Assembly: GCF_004353825.1 (NCBI RefSeq)
Contig: NZ_SMNA01000003.1
Coordinates: 310,001 to 374,000, forward strand
Direction of reading: 5' to 3'
Source: Occultella glacieicola
GTDB lineage: Bacteria > Actinomycetota > Actinomycetes > Actinomycetales > Beutenbergiaceae
Length of the DNA: 64,000 nucleotides
The notes below the pieces were generated by a model that searched no databases, was not told the DNA's origin, and saw only the letters and a program-made list of their open reading frames with translations. The position numbers were made by a program, and so were the translations under genes. This document shows positions 17,903 through 28,480 of the stretch, piece after piece (the stretch's first letter is position 1; the number at the start of each line of letters is the position of its first letter).

Positions 17903-20900
17903 CTAGACCGGCTTCGGGACGCCGTGCTGCCACGGCCAGCGCCAGTCGGTCTTGATGTCGATCGACGCCGAGCCCGGATCACCGACGTCGTACGCGTCCC
18001 GGTCGAGGACCGTCAGCGTGAGCGTGCGCCGATAGATGATCGGCAGCCAGCGGTCGATGACGTCCACCGTCTCCGTGGCGGTGGCGGCCCCGGCGGCGAA
18101 GGTGACCATACCGTCCAGGCGCACGTAGTCGATCCCCGGGATTGCTCGCCAGGTGGGCTCCGCGCGGTAGCGCACCGTGAGCGGCTCGGAGAGGTCACCG
18201 GTCCGCGTGAAGGTGAACTGCCCGTCGGTACGCGGCTCCTGCGCGTTGCGCGTGCCCTCGATCGTGACGACCGGGATCTCGTAGACGCCCTCGACCGTCA
18301 CGCCGACGCCGGTGGTCACCGGTTGCGCGCCCGGGTTGTCCGTCACGTGGGTGACCTCGTTGGTCAGCACGTCACCGTTGCCGAGGCCCGAGTCGTCGAC
18401 GGTGGCCTGGTAGGTGATCGTCACCGGGTCGAACGTCGGGCCCTGGTAGTCGAAGCACACGACGGTGTCGTTCGCGACGACGCCCGCACCCGAGGCGTTG
18501 TTCACGAGCGCCTGGCCCGAGGTGCCCGGCACGTTCTCGGCTCCGATCGTCAGCGGTCCCGCCACCGAACCGGTGACGTTGTCGTAGGCGACGTAGAACT
18601 CGTACTGGCCGGCCGTGTCGTCCTGGCCGCGGAGGGCGAAGATCTCCACGTCGTAGGTGCTGTCCGGGTCGCCGTAGAGCTGGACGTCGTCGTACTCGAT
18701 GACCAGCAGGCTGCCCGCACCGGTGCCGCCCAGGTTGACCAGGGTCACACCCTTGTTCGTGGCCTGGTCGTAGACGATCTCCATGTCCTGCCAGAGCATG
18801 GCCAGCAGGTTGTTCGGCAGCGCCGCGTCGGGCACGGCCTGCGGTGCCCACGGGCTGCCGCCGTAGTTCGAGGCACCGTCGAAGATCACGAACCCGTCGT
18901 CGGTCAGCGAGATCGCGTCGTAGGCGATGCCGTAGAAGCTGAACGGAGCGACCGTGCTGGAGACCGTGAACGCCGCCGTGTCACCCGAGATCCCAGGGTT
19001 CGTCGCGAAGTTCCCGAGACTGGCCAGGTCGACGTAACCGCCGCCGTCGAACGGGTTGGCACACGTCGGGTTCTCACCACTGCTCGTGACGGCGTAGGTG
19101 CCCTCGGCACCGACGGCGGTGGGCAGGGTCCCCTGCCAGGAGAGGACGCCGTCGGTCACCGTCGCACCACCGGTCGCCGAGCCCTCGACGTAGGTCAGGC
19201 CCGCCGGGATCGTGTCCGTGAGCGTGTACTCGAGATCGGTGTCGGTGACGTTCGGCTCCACGGTGAGCGTGTACGTCACCGTGTCGCCCGGCGAGGCCAC
19301 CTCGACGTCGGCCGTCTTCGTGACGTCGTCGGCGAACCTGTTCAGCGTCACCGGCAGGATCCCGATGTCACCGGGCGAGCCCGGCGAGGAGCCCAGGCTG
19401 ATCGCGCCGAACCAGCGCTGGCCCTCCTCCAGTGCCGGTTCGTCGTAGAACACCCGCAGGTCGAACGGGGTGCCGCCCGGGTTGGACGTCGGCCCCTCCA
19501 CGCTCAGGTTGCCGGCGTCGCCGGCCACGACCGCGACGCCGAGCGTGACCGTGTCGGTCGCGTCGGGGGCGGACGCCTCCCAGTTCTGCAGCACCACCCA
19601 CCAGGTGCCGGCCTCGGGTGCGCCGACGTCGCACCGCTCGATCGCGCCCGCCGTCGTGCTGGCGCAGACCTCGGTCGCGGCGCTCGGGGTCGTCCCCTGC
19701 CCGACGAAGAGGTCGATGTCGGTCGCCGTGGACGCCGTCACGTCGGTCACGAACCTCGCGGCCCCTTCGGGCACGTCGAACGTCAGGACGACCGTTCCGG
19801 TCGCGTTGTCGTAGGGGTCGGGGTTGGTCGGGTCCTGAGGCACCGAGTACTCGGTCGCCACGGACGGCGTGAGACCGGCCACCTCGGCGTGCAGGTCGCT
19901 GATCTCGATGGACTCGAGGCCCTCGGCGAGCGTCGAGCCCGCGTCCCGCCGGGTGTCGATGACCACCTCGTCCGGAAGGACACCGGTCGAGGGCAGCACC
20001 GCCACCGGCAGGGCAGCGGTCGGGACGCCCTCGGTCGAGGGGGTCAGTGTGACCTCCCCGAAGAGCCAGGTGCCCGCCTCGGCGCCGGAGACGTCCGCGG
20101 TGACGGTGATCTCCTGCGTCTGCCCCTCGGCAAGGGTGAACGTGGACGGTTCCACGGTCAGCGACATCCCCTCGGCGGCGGCGGCGGCCGCCGTCCAGGC
20201 GAGGCTGCCGTCGGCGGAGCCGGTGACCGTCCTCGTCCACGAGCAGGTCTGCAGGCACTGACCGTCGGCCATGCTGGCCACGTTCAGCGACCTCGGGTCG
20301 CCGCCGAGGCCCGGGTCGGCCGCCAGATAGTCGGCGATCGTCTCGTCGAGCAGGAGCCCGGCATTGGCGGCGGCCTGCAGGTCCACGCGACCCGAGCCCA
20401 TGTCGAACGGGTCCGCCGGCGTCGTGCCGTCCTCCTTCGTGACGTTCGCGGTGCTGGCCGTCGTCATCAGGGCCGACTGGATCTCGGCGGGCGTCCAGGT
20501 CGGCTCGAGCGCGGACAGGAGTGCACCGGCCCCGGCGACGTGCGGGCTCGCCATCGAGGTGCCGGAGACGAAGTTCCACGTCGGCGCCACCTCCGCCTCG
20601 ACCGTCGACGCGCCGTAGGCGGCGAGGATGTCGGTGCCGGGGGCGGTGACGCTCGGCGAGACGAGATCGATCGCCCGGTTCGGACCGCGGCTCGAGCTCG
20701 CGGACGTCACGTCGCCGTTCTCGGGCCGGATGTCGAGCGACGCGCCGGCGATGGACCCGACGTGTCCGTCGCCCTCGGCGAGCCAGGTCTTGAGCGAGAC
20801 ACCGTCGGCATAGGTGATGTGGACCGCGGGCAGGACGTGCGCGTCACCGGTCAGCGATGAGCCGCTGGCCTCGTCGTTGGCGAGGACCATGCCGCCCGCA

Positions 20901-22393
20901 CCAGCGGCCAGGACCACCTGTCCCTTCTCGACGCGACCGTTCTCGCCGCGGTCGCACACCACGATCTGGCCGTCGAAAGTACCCTCCGGGAAGATCCCGG
21001 CCAGGCACAGCGGGTTGCCGTGGTCGCCCGCGTAGACGACGGGCGCCGGCCCGTAGCCGACGGTGAATCCGAGCCCGGAGATGTCGGGGTGGGGGACGCC
21101 GTCGGTGCGGTTCAGACCGGTCGCCGCGTTCACGTACCGGCGGTCGTGCGTGGAGTTCGCGACGCTGGTGAGCCAGGGCGCGTCGGCCGGCGAGCCCAGG
21201 GTCGCGGCGCCCGGGCCGTCGTTGCCCGCCGACGTCGCGACGAAGACGCCGGCCGCGCGGGCGTTCAGGAAGCCCAGGGTGTCGGGATCGGCCCACACGC
21301 TCGACGGCGTGTCCGAGCCGATCGAGTAGTTGATGACGTCGACGCCGTCGTCGATCGCCTGGTCGATCGCGGCCGTGATAGCGGCCGTCGAGCAGCCGGT
21401 GGTGCAGACGTCATAGGTGATCAGGTTCGCGTGCGGGGCAACGCCCTGGATGCGGCGGGTCTCGCTGATGCCGGAGGGGCCCTCCACGACCGCGTCCACC
21501 TGGTTGCCGGCGACCGTGCTGGCCGTGTGCGAGCCGTGGCCGTCGGTGTCGAACGGACCGTCACCCACGAAGTCCCAGGCGCCGATCAGCTTGTCGTTGC
21601 ACACGAACCGTGGGTCGTACTGCTCGGTGTTCGCGGGGTCGCACATCCCGACGAAACCCGGCCTCGGGTTCGTGTGGTCGTAGCCGTCTCCCCCGGCGGA
21701 CGCGGGCACCGAGTCCGCGAAGGACGGGTTCGACGGGTTCACACCGGTATCGAGGACGCCGGCGACGATGCCCTCGCCCCGAGTGCCGGCCACGCCGGTG
21801 GCGCTGCCGTCCCAGATCGACGGGGCACCGATCCACGCCGGGCCGTTGTCGGTCTGCAGCTGACGCTCGACATCGACGACGACCGACGTGACGCCGCTCA
21901 GCCGCGCGACCGCCGCCGCCTCGTCGGTGGTCAGCTCCAGCGCGATGCCGTTGAGGGCGTAGGTGTAGGAGAAGCTCACGTCGGGGGTCCGGCCGATCTC
22001 GGCCTCGATCGCCTGGGTGAGCTCGCCCTGCTCGTCGGCGAGGTAGGACCGGTAGTCCTGGACCGGCGCCGAGGACGGGTCCAGCCGCTCCCCCGCGTCC
22101 GGCCTGGTCGCCTGCAGTGCGTGGATGCCACCCTCGTACGCGGAGACGGTCGGCGCCTCGAGCTGGACGATGTACAGCTCGGCGGTCGCGGCCGTGCCGA
22201 GCCTGAGCACGGTGCCGCGGTCGCGCGCGAGCGATGTCGAGCCCGAGACGTCGGCGGACTCCAGGGAGGAGGTGTCGGCATCGGGCGGGTCGGTCCGCTC
22301 CGTGGGCACGTGCGCGCTCGCGGCCGGGGCGAACCCCAGGGCCAGAGCGGCAGTCGCAAGCAGGGCAACAAGGCGTGATCGTGTCTTGGACAC
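17903..22393 (-). CDS. Secreted subtilisin-like serine protease (S8), multidomain
   Basis: About 1496 residues. A signal peptide (basic start, hydrophobic core, cleavage near PAASA) is followed by an I9-type propeptide (about 70-180). The S8 domain has D215 (LDTGVNPS), H286 (DGHGSHT) and S613 (GTSMASPHVAG), with a protease-associated insert at about 430-545. Behind it lie a fibronectin-like module, a DUF11 domain (VEVASPGDTVTYTLTVEPN), a beta domain and a C-terminal Calx-beta repeat (DYVRLDGMVTFAAGAATATE). There is no cell-wall anchor. The start is uncertain: GTG 22393 gives a compact signal peptide, while ATG 22441 would add 16 residues; neither has a strong ribosome-binding site. It is monocistronic between two terminators. 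Confidence 0.9.
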   Translation of the reverse strand: MSKTRSRLVALLATAALALGFAPAASAHVPTERTDPPDADTSSLESADVSGSTSLARDRGTVLRLGTAATAELYIVQLEAPTVSAYEGGIHALQATRPDAGERLDPSSAPVQDYRSYLADEQGELTQAIEAEIGRTPDVSFSYTYALNGIALELTTDEAAAVARLSGVTSVVVDVERQLQTDNGPAWIGAPSIWDGSATGVAGTRGEGIVAGVLDTGVNPSNPSFADSVPASAGGDGYDHTNPRPGFVGMCDPANTEQYDPRFVCNDKLIGAWDFVGDGPFDTDGHGSHTASTVAGNQVDAVVEGPSGISETRRIQGVAPHANLITYDVCTTGCSTAAITAAIDQAIDDGVDVINYSIGSDTPSSVWADPDTLGFLNARAAGVFVATSAGNDGPGAATLGSPADAPWLTSVANSTHDRRYVNAATGLNRTDGVPHPDISGLGFTVGYGPAPVVYAGDHGNPLCLAGIFPEGTFDGQIVVCDRGENGRVEKGQVVLAAGAGGMVLANDEASGSSLTGDAHVLPAVHITYADGVSLKTWLAEGDGHVGSIAGASLDIRPENGDVTSASSSRGPNRAIDLVSPSVTAPGTDILAAYGASTVEAEVAPTWNFVSGTSMASPHVAGAGALLSALEPTWTPAEIQSALMTTASTANVTKEDGTTPADPFDMGSGRVDLQAAANAGLLLDETIADYLAADPGLGGDPRSLNVASMADGQCLQTCSWTRTVTGSADGSLAWTAAAAAAEGMSLTVEPSTFTLAEGQTQEITVTADVSGAEAGTWLFGEVTLTPSTEGVPTAALPVAVLPSTGVLPDEVVIDTRRDAGSTLAEGLESIEISDLHAEVAGLTPSVATEYSVPQDPTNPDPYDNATGTVVLTFDVPEGAARFVTDVTASTATDIDLFVGQGTTPSAATEVCASTTAGAIERCDVGAPEAGTWWVVLQNWEASAPDATDTVTLGVAVVAGDAGNLSVEGPTSNPGGTPFDLRVFYDEPALEEGQRWFGAISLGSSPGSPGDIGILPVTLNRFADDVTKTADVEVASPGDTVTYTLTVEPNVTDTDLEYTLTDTIPAGLTYVEGSATGGATVTDGVLSWQGTLPTAVGAEGTYAVTSSGENPTCANPFDGGGYVDLASLGNFATNPGISGDTAAFTVSSTVAPFSFYGIAYDAISLTDDGFVIFDGASNYGGSPWAPQAVPDAALPNNLLAMLWQDMEIVYDQATNKGVTLVNLGGTGAGSLLVIEYDDVQLYGDPDSTYDVEIFALRGQDDTAGQYEFYVAYDNVTGSVAGPLTIGAENVPGTSGQALVNNASGAGVVANDTVVCFDYQGPTFDPVTITYQATVDDSGLGNGDVLTNEVTHVTDNPGAQPVTTGVGVTVEGVYEIPVVTIEGTRNAQEPRTDGQFTFTRTGDLSEPLTVRYRAEPTWRAIPGIDYVRLDGMVTFAAGAATATETVDVIDRWLPIIYRRTLTLTVLDRDAYDVGDPGSASIDIKTDWRWPWQHGVPKPV

Positions 22394-22537
22394 TGGAACC
22401 GTCCCCGAGTAGATGGACTCGCAACGCCGCGAGTGAGCCATGTCTAGCCGTTCGGGAACCAGCACGTCAAGGGCCCCTCGGGGTGCGCTGGAGGCACGCC
22501 GGTCATCGTCACCGGCCGAGGTGATCGGCAGGTCGAT

Positions 22538-22577
22538 GGTCCGGTCGCCCCAGCCCGCGGGCGGGCGCGACCGGACC
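22538..22577. terminator. Terminator hairpin after the GH1 gene
   Basis: GGTCCGGTCGC (22538-22548) pairs perfectly with GCGACCGGACC (22567-22577) around an 18-base loop that itself contains CCCGCGGG. It starts seven bases downstream of the GH1 stop and would end the GH42-GH31-GH1 transcript. Confidence 0.7.
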
Positions 22578-22583
22578 CCCGGC

Positions 22584-24032
22584 TCAGAGGGTGCGGGTGG
22601 CGATCAGATCGGCGTACCAGCGCGCGGAGTCCTTCGGGGTTCGGGCCTGGGTGTCGTAGTCCACCCGGACGATGCCGAACCGGCGGTCGTAGCCGAACGC
22701 CCACTCGAAGTTGTCGAACAGGGACCAGACGAAGTACCCACGCACATCGGCGCCCGCCTCGACCGCCCGGGCGACGGCGTCCAGGTGGCCGTGCAGGTAG
22801 GAGACGCGGTCGGCGTCGTGCACCACGCCGTCCGGACCCACCTCGTCGTCGAACGCGGCGCCGTTCTCGGTGATCATCAGCGGCGTGTCCGGATGCTCGT
22901 CGCGCAGCCGCAGCAGCAGTTCCAGGAGACCGTCCGGGTCGATGTTCCAGCCCATCGCGGTGAACGGGCCGGGCATCTCGAGGAACTCCACGGTGTCCGC
23001 GCCCACCCAGGGGCTCGCCCCCTCGCCGTGGCCGTCGGCCCGCTCCGGCTCCCCCTCGCCCGCGTGCCGGCGGGCCCGGGACGTCGAGTAGTAGTTCACG
23101 CCGAGGGAGTCGAGCGGGACCTTGATGAGCTCGCCGTCACCGGGCTGCACGAAGGACCAGTCGGTCAGGTGTGCGGTGTCCGCGAGCAGGTCGGCCGGAT
23201 AGGTGCCGTGGAACAGGGGATCCAGCCAGATCCGGTTGCCGACCGCGTCGAGCTGCCGGACGGCGTCGACGTCGGCGGGCGAGTCCGGGTCCACCGGACG
23301 CGTGACGTGCAGGTTCAGGGTGATCGAGATCGGGGTGCCGGAGCCGAGCTCGTCCCGGATCGCGCGGGCGGCCAGCCCGTGGGCCAGGTTCAGGTGGTGC
23401 GCCGCCTGCAGGGCCGCCACCGGTTCGGTCCGACCGGGGGCGTGCACGCCCGCGGCGTAGCCGAGGAAGGCCGCACACCACGGCTCGTTCAAGGTGGTCC
23501 ACAGACTCACCCGGTCACCGAGCTCGGCGGCGACGATCCGGGCGTAGTCGGCGAATGCGTAGGCGGTGGCCCGGTTCGTCCAGCCCCCGGCCTCCTCCAG
23601 CTCGGCCGGAAGGTCCCAGTGGTACAGCGTGACCACGGGCGCGATGCCGGCGGCGATCAGCTCGTCGACGAGCCGGGAGTAGAACGCCAGGCCCTCGGGG
23701 TTCGCCGGGCCGGACCCGCCGGGCTGCACCCGAGGCCAGGAGATCGAGAACCGATACGCGCCGAGCCCGAGGGACCTCATCAGGGCGACGTCCTCGCCGA
23801 CCCGGTGGTAGTGGTCGATCGCGACGTCGCCGGTGTCGCCGTTCAGGGTCTTGCCGGGAGTGTGCGAGAACGTGTCCCAGATCGAGGGCCCGCGGCCACC
23901 CTCGGTGGCGGCGCCCTCCACCTGGTACGCAGCGGTGGCCGAGCCCCAGAGGAAGGCGGGGTCGAAGCGGCGCCCCTGGGTCGCCGTCGCGGCCGTGTCG
24001 GTGGTCACTGCGTTGGTCTCAAGACTGGTCAC
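22584..24032 (-). CDS. GH1 beta-glucosidase
   Basis: A 482-residue cytoplasmic family 1 glycosidase without a signal peptide. The acid/base is E183 in TLNEPW and the nucleophile E389 in [14 protein letters not shown] and YHWDLP are also typical. It would release beta-linked glucose (or galactose/xylose) from the non-reducing end of oligosaccharides. The GTG at 24032 overlaps the end of the GH31 gene by 14 bases; a second in-frame GTG at 24008 is an alternative. As third gene of the GH42-GH31-GH1 operon, it fits removal of backbone glucose from xyloglucan oligosaccharides once side chains are gone. Confidence 0.92.
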   Translation of the reverse strand: MTSLETNAVTTDTAATATQGRRFDPAFLWGSATAAYQVEGAATEGGRGPSIWDTFSHTPGKTLNGDTGDVAIDHYHRVGEDVALMRSLGLGAYRFSISWPRVQPGGSGPANPEGLAFYSRLVDELIAAGIAPVVTLYHWDLPAELEEAGGWTNRATAYAFADYARIVAAELGDRVSLWTTLNEPWCAAFLGYAAGVHAPGRTEPVAALQAAHHLNLAHGLAARAIRDELGSGTPISITLNLHVTRPVDPDSPADVDAVRQLDAVGNRIWLDPLFHGTYPADLLADTAHLTDWSFVQPGDGELIKVPLDSLGVNYYSTSRARRHAGEGEPERADGHGEGASPWVGADTVEFLEMPGPFTAMGWNIDPDGLLELLLRLRDEHPDTPLMITENGAAFDDEVGPDGVVHDADRVSYLHGHLDAVARAVEAGADVRGYFVWSLFDNFEWAFGYDRRFGIVRVDYDTQARTPKDSARWYADLIATRTL

Positions 24033-26343
24033 GAGCTGCTCCGTCGGTGTCGAGCCCCGCCCACGCCGGCGGGACGTCCAGTGAGAGGGTATCCCCGCTC
24101 GCGCGGTGCTCGGCGCCGCCGACCAGGACCGACCAGGGGCGGTCCGTCCCGGCGGCGCGCACGTCGAGGCGGTGACCGGCGCGGGTCACCGTGAACGTCG
24201 CCGCGGTGCCCGAGGCGTCCGCCGTCGGAATGCTCACGGTGGCGACCTCGCCGTCGGCGAACTCGAACACCGCCAGCCGCACCCCGTCGGCGTAGTCGTA
24301 GTCCGGGCGGTCGGTGCGCGACCCGAGCGGCAGCACGGTGCCGGGCCGCACGAGCACCGGCAGGGTGTCGAAGCCGTGCCGCTGGCGCACCCACCGCGGG
24401 CCGGTCAGCCGCTCGTCGGTGAGCAGGTTCGTCCAGGTGCCCTCCGGCACGTAGAACTCCACCTCGCCGTCGACGTCGAAGACCGGGGCCACCAGCAACG
24501 AGTCGCCGAGCAGGTACTGGGTGTCCGCCGCGGCCGCGCTGCGGTCACGGGGGAACTCCAGGACCATCGGCCGCATCACCGGCACCCCCTCGTCGGTGGC
24601 GATCTGGCCGGCCCGGGCCAGGTAGGGCATCAGCTCGTGCTTCAGGTGGATGAACCGGCGGGCCACGTCCACCGCCTCGTCGTCGAACGCCCACGGCACC
24701 CGGTAGGAGGACGACCCGTGCAGGCGGCTGTGCGAGGACAGCATCCCGAACGCGAGCCACCGCTTGAACACGGCCGCCTCCGGCATCCCCTCGAAGCCGC
24801 CGATGTCATGGCTCCAGAACCCGAAACCGGACATCGCCAGGGACAGCCCCCCGCGCAGCGACTCCGCCATCGAGGCGAACGTGGACTCGCAGTCCCCACC
24901 CCAGTGCACCGGGAACTGCTGCCCGCCCGCGGTCGCGGACCGGGCGAACAGCACCGCCTCTCCGGTCCCCCGCTCCTTCTGGAGCAGTTCGAAGACGCAC
25001 GCGTTGTACAGGTGCGTGTAGTAGTTGTGCATCCGCTCCGGGTCGGAACCGTCGTGCCAGACGACCTCGGTGGGGATCCGCTCGCCGAAGTCCGTCTTGA
25101 ACGCGTCCACGCCCTGGCGCAGCAGCACTCTGAGCTTGTCCTGGTACCAGGTCCACGCGCCGGGGTTGGTGAAGTCCACGAGTGCCATCCCGGCCTGCCA
25201 CATGTCCCACTGCCACACGTCCCCCGTGGGCGTCGTGACCAGGTAGCCGAGCTCGGCGGCCTCCGCGAACAGGTGCGAGCGCTGGGCGATGTAGGGGTTG
25301 ATCCACACCGACACCTTGAGGTCGCGCTCGTGGAGCCGCCTCAGCATGCCCTCCGGGTCGCCGAACGTGGCCGGGTCCCACACGAAGTCGCACCAGTGGA
25401 ACTGGCGCATCCAGAAGCAGTCGAAGTGGAACACCGACAGCGGCAGGTCCCGCTGCGCCATGCCGTCGATGAAGGAGGTGACCGTCTCCTCGTCGTAGTC
25501 GGTGGTGAACGAGGTGGACAGCCACAGCCCGTAGGACCAGGTGGGCACCCGCGCCGGGCGGCCGGTCAGGGCCGTGTACCGGCGCAGCACCTCCTTCGGG
25601 TCGGACCCGCCGATGACGTAGTACTGCAGCACCTGACCCGGCACCGAGAACTGGGTGCGGGAGACCACCTCGGTGCCGACCTCGAAGGAGACCCGCTCCG
25701 GGTGGTCCACGAACACCCCGTAGCCGCGGTCGGAGACGTAGAAGGGGACGTTCTTGTACGCCTGGTCCGACGCGGTGCCGCCGTCCTCGTTCCAGATGTC
25801 GATCGACTGACCGTTCTTGACCAGCGGCCCGAACCGCTCACCGAGTCCGTACAGGTGCTCGGCGACGCCGATGTCCAGTTGCTCGCGGACGTAGTGGGAG
25901 CCGTCGTCGGTGGAGATGATCCCGACGCCGCGGTCCTGGGAGCCGGTCAGGACCCGGCCGCCGGCGTCCGTGAACTCCAGCCGCCAGGGCCCCTCGGTCG
26001 CGACGGTCGCGGTGAGGTCGCCCGCGGTGAACGTGGCCGGCTCGCCGCCCGCCTCGGGCCGGTCGATCCGCACGACCGGGGGCGCGGACTCCAGCTCGAA
26101 CGCCGGACGCCGCTCCCGGCCGCCCCGGAAGTGCTCGATCCGCACCCCGATCACCCCGTCCAGGGGTGAGTCGAGCGTGATCGTCACCATCGGCCGGTTC
26201 AGCGTGTCCCCGCGGCGGGTGAGCGGCGCGGTGGCCGCGTACACGGTCAGCGAGTCACCGCCGTCCTCGACCGACTCCACGTGCCGGGGGCGCAGGATCT
26301 CCACGCCCGGCAGCACGTTCCAGTAGCCGTCGGTGAACTTCAT
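24019..26343 (-). CDS. yicI: GH31 alpha-xylosidase (YicI-like)
   Basis: A 774-residue family 31 enzyme with nucleophile D418 (KTDFGERIP) and acid/base D484 (WGGDCEST), within two residues of E. coli YicI (D416 and D482). The Cys-Phe pair of FDCFWM (309-310) and the Phe of [10 protein letters not shown] (279) match YicI positions linked to xylose over glucose preference, so alpha-xylosidase is much more likely than alpha-glucosidase. No signal peptide. The ATG at 26343 overlaps the GH42 stop as ATGA, so the two are coupled. It would remove alpha-1,6-xylose from xyloglucan oligosaccharides. Confidence 0.93.
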   Translation of the reverse strand: MKFTDGYWNVLPGVEILRPRHVESVEDGGDSLTVYAATAPLTRRGDTLNRPMVTITLDSPLDGVIGVRIEHFRGGRERRPAFELESAPPVVRIDRPEAGGEPATFTAGDLTATVATEGPWRLEFTDAGGRVLTGSQDRGVGIISTDDGSHYVREQLDIGVAEHLYGLGERFGPLVKNGQSIDIWNEDGGTASDQAYKNVPFYVSDRGYGVFVDHPERVSFEVGTEVVSRTQFSVPGQVLQYYVIGGSDPKEVLRRYTALTGRPARVPTWSYGLWLSTSFTTDYDEETVTSFIDGMAQRDLPLSVFHFDCFWMRQFHWCDFVWDPATFGDPEGMLRRLHERDLKVSVWINPYIAQRSHLFAEAAELGYLVTTPTGDVWQWDMWQAGMALVDFTNPGAWTWYQDKLRVLLRQGVDAFKTDFGERIPTEVVWHDGSDPERMHNYYTHLYNACVFELLQKERGTGEAVLFARSATAGGQQFPVHWGGDCESTFASMAESLRGGLSLAMSGFGFWSHDIGGFEGMPEAAVFKRWLAFGMLSSHSRLHGSSSYRVPWAFDDEAVDVARRFIHLKHELMPYLARAGQIATDEGVPVMRPMVLEFPRDRSAAAADTQYLLGDSLLVAPVFDVDGEVEFYVPEGTWTNLLTDERLTGPRWVRQRHGFDTLPVLVRPGTVLPLGSRTDRPDYDYADGVRLAVFEFADGEVATVSIPTADASGTAATFTVTRAGHRLDVRAAGTDRPWSVLVGGAEHRASGDTLSLDVPPAWAGLDTDGAARDQS

Positions 26344-28346
26344 GGTTGCCTCTCGATCAGGACGACGCTGCCGTCGGCCGGGACGGGTGCGGTGTGCGGG
26401 TGGTCGGTGCCGGTCAGGACGTCCCGGCAGGCCCGCGTCAGCGGTACCGCGACGGGCGTGCGGGTGTGGTTCAGCAGGAACGTGTGGTCGCCACGGACGG
26501 CGACCTCCACTCCGGGTGGTGGCTGCGCCACCTGGCCCGACGGCGTCACACCGGCCTGCTCGAGGCAGGTCGCCACCCAGGCCTCGAGCAGGTCGTCGCC
26601 GCCGACGGCGGCGAGGTAGAGCAGCCGGCCGTCCGGCGAACGCACGGCTGCGGGCGCGCCGTCCAGGTCCGCACCGGCGAACCTGCCGAGGACGACGGCG
26701 GAGCTCGCCTCGAGCCGTTCCGCCCAGGTGTGCACGGGGTAGCGGTGACCGTCCAGATCGAGGTGCGCGCCGCCGTCGGGCAGCGGGCACCACTCCTGGC
26801 CGCCGGCGCCCAGCAGGTCCGTGAACGGCGCCGGGAACTCCCCGGTGCGGATCGCGGTGTTCGCGTCGGCGACGGCGCTGAACGGCCCGAGTGCGAGGGT
26901 GCCGCCGGCCGCGGTGAAGGCGCGCAGGTTCGCCACCGCGGCGTCGGTGACCAGGTGCAGCTGGGGAGCGAGGACCAGGTCGTAGCCGGTCAGGTCCGCC
27001 TCCGGGTGGACCAGGTCGACGGCCAGCCCGCGCCGCCACAGCGGCCGGTACCAGGACAGCACCTGCGGCAGCACCCGCAGCCGCGCGCTCGGTCCGCCCG
27101 GCTCCTCCGCGGCCCACCAGCTGGACCAGTCGAACGCGATCGCGACCCGGGCCCGGATCTCCGACCCCGCGACGGGGGCGAGGGCGGCCAGGTCCGTGCC
27201 GAGCTCACGGACGCTGCGGTGCAGGCGGGTGCGCACACCGGCGTGCGGCAGCATCGCGGAGTGGAACCGCTCGGCGCCGGCGCGCGACGCCCGCCACTGG
27301 AACGAGAGCACCCCGTCGGAGCCGTGCGCGATCGCGCGCAGGGCGTCGGCGCGCATCCGCCCCGGCGTCTTCGGCGGGTTGTGCTCGCGCCAGTTCACGG
27401 CGCCGACGGCCTGCTCCATGAGCAGCCAGGGGCCGCCTGCGAGGGACCGCATCAGGTCGTGGGTGAGCGCGGCCAGGACCGGGGCGTCGGGGTCGACCGG
27501 GTCGGGGTAGGAGTCGTCGGAGATGACGTCGAGCGCACCCGCCCAGGACCAGTAGTCCACGTGCGGGAAGAAGCCCATGAAGTTGGTCGTCACCGGAACG
27601 GCCGGGGCGGCCGCGCGGATCACGTCCCGCTGCGCCGTGTACAGCTCCAGGAGGGTGTCGGAGCAGAACCGGCGGTAGTCCAGCCGCTGGGTCGGGTTGA
27701 TCAGGTACGGCGCCGCCCGGGGCGGCACGATCTCCTCCCAGCGCGAGTAGGCCTGGGACCAGAAGGTCGTGGCCCAGGCGGCGTTCAGGCCGGCGACGTC
27801 GCCGTACCGGGCCCGCAGCCAGGCCCGGAACCCGGCCGCACACGCGTCGCAGTGGCAGACTTGACCGAACTCGTTGCCGACGTGCCACATGACGACGGCC
27901 GGGTGGTCGGCGTACCGGGCCACGACGTCCGAGGCGATCGCGAGCGCGTGGGCACGGTAGGTCGGCGAGCTCGGGCAGAAGTGGTTGCGGGAACCCTGGC
28001 TCAGGCGCACGCCGTCCGCGGTGACCGGCAGGGTATCGGGATGGTCGTGGGCCAGCCATGGTGGTGGGCTCGCGGTCGGGGTGGCCAGGTCCACGGCGAT
28101 GCCGGCCCCGGCCAGCAGGTCCAGGACCCGGTCCAGCCAGGCGAAGTCCCGCTCCCCCGGGCGAGGCTCGATCCGGCTCCACGCGAACACGCCGACGGTC
28201 ACCAGGTTCACGCCGGCCGCGACCATCAGGTCGACGTCCTCGGCCCAGACCTCGGCGGTCCACTGCTCCGGGTTGTAGTCGCCGCCGTAGAGCAGCCCCC
28301 GGGTAGCGGTGAGGTCCCGTAGCCCCGGGCCCGTGCTGCCGGTCAT
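26340..28346 (-). CDS. GH42 beta-galactosidase
   Basis: A 668-residue family 42 enzyme. The GGDYNPEQW start motif, acid/base E159 (HVGNEFG), nucleophile E311 (LLMEQAVGAVNW), a Cys cluster (CHCDACAAGF) that binds zinc in GH42 trimers, and a C-terminal trimerisation domain (about 400-590) are all present. It has no signal peptide and acts in the cytoplasm. I chose ATG 28346, which follows GGGAGG, over an upstream start that adds 47 residues reaching across the promoter. First gene of the operon, behind a TTTACA-TAGGGT promoter with an operator-like palindrome. In this locus it should remove galactose from the Gal-beta-1,2-Xyl side chain. Confidence 0.92.
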   Translation of the reverse strand: MTGSTGPGLRDLTATRGLLYGGDYNPEQWTAEVWAEDVDLMVAAGVNLVTVGVFAWSRIEPRPGERDFAWLDRVLDLLAGAGIAVDLATPTASPPPWLAHDHPDTLPVTADGVRLSQGSRNHFCPSSPTYRAHALAIASDVVARYADHPAVVMWHVGNEFGQVCHCDACAAGFRAWLRARYGDVAGLNAAWATTFWSQAYSRWEEIVPPRAAPYLINPTQRLDYRRFCSDTLLELYTAQRDVIRAAAPAVPVTTNFMGFFPHVDYWSWAGALDVISDDSYPDPVDPDAPVLAALTHDLMRSLAGGPWLLMEQAVGAVNWREHNPPKTPGRMRADALRAIAHGSDGVLSFQWRASRAGAERFHSAMLPHAGVRTRLHRSVRELGTDLAALAPVAGSEIRARVAIAFDWSSWWAAEEPGGPSARLRVLPQVLSWYRPLWRRGLAVDLVHPEADLTGYDLVLAPQLHLVTDAAVANLRAFTAAGGTLALGPFSAVADANTAIRTGEFPAPFTDLLGAGGQEWCPLPDGGAHLDLDGHRYPVHTWAERLEASSAVVLGRFAGADLDGAPAAVRSPDGRLLYLAAVGGDDLLEAWVATCLEQAGVTPSGQVAQPPPGVEVAVRGDHTFLLNHTRTPVAVPLTRACRDVLTGTDHPHTAPVPADGSVVLIERQP

Positions 28347-28389
28347 CGACCGCCTCCCTGCTGTCCGCGCTGACTGATCGACCGGATTG

Positions 28390-28403
28390 TCGAAGCGGTT
28401 CAA
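28390..28403. promoter_or_regulatory. LacI-family operator 1
   Basis: TCGAAGCGGTTCAA is an imperfect palindrome centred on CG, the layout of LacI/GalR operators. It starts one base after the -10 box of the GH42 promoter, so bound repressor would cover the start point. GTCGAAGCGGTTC (28389-28401) recurs exactly at 36712-36724. The likely ligand is the LacI protein encoded at 30955. Confidence 0.7.
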
Positions 28404-28404
28404 C

Positions 28405-28433
28405 ACCCTAGCGAGGGCCTGGTCGTGTGTAAA
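28405..28433 (-). promoter_or_regulatory. Promoter of the GH42-GH31-GH1 operon
   Basis: On the minus strand TTTACA (28433-28428) and TAGGGT (28410-28405) are 17 bases apart, close to the sigma-A consensus. The leader to the GH42 ATG would be about 55 bases. Operator 1 lies immediately downstream. No equally clear plus-strand promoter for the fucosidase was found; TAAAGT at 28430 overlaps this -35 box. Confidence 0.6.
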
Positions 28434-28480
28434 GTGGCGTGCGCGAGGCTCTGGCAAGTCCCGCTGATCGGAGTGGATCC

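Noticed and set aside
17924-20860. Plus-strand frame of 978 codons
   Set aside because: It lies opposite the subtilase, with Arg/Val/Gly/His-rich translation lacking any domain, signal peptide or ribosome-binding site.
28430-28435. TAAAGT as a plus-strand -10 box for the fucosidase
   Set aside because: No -35 match at 16-18 bases upstream, and the bases are better explained as the -35 region (TTTACA) of the minus-strand promoter.
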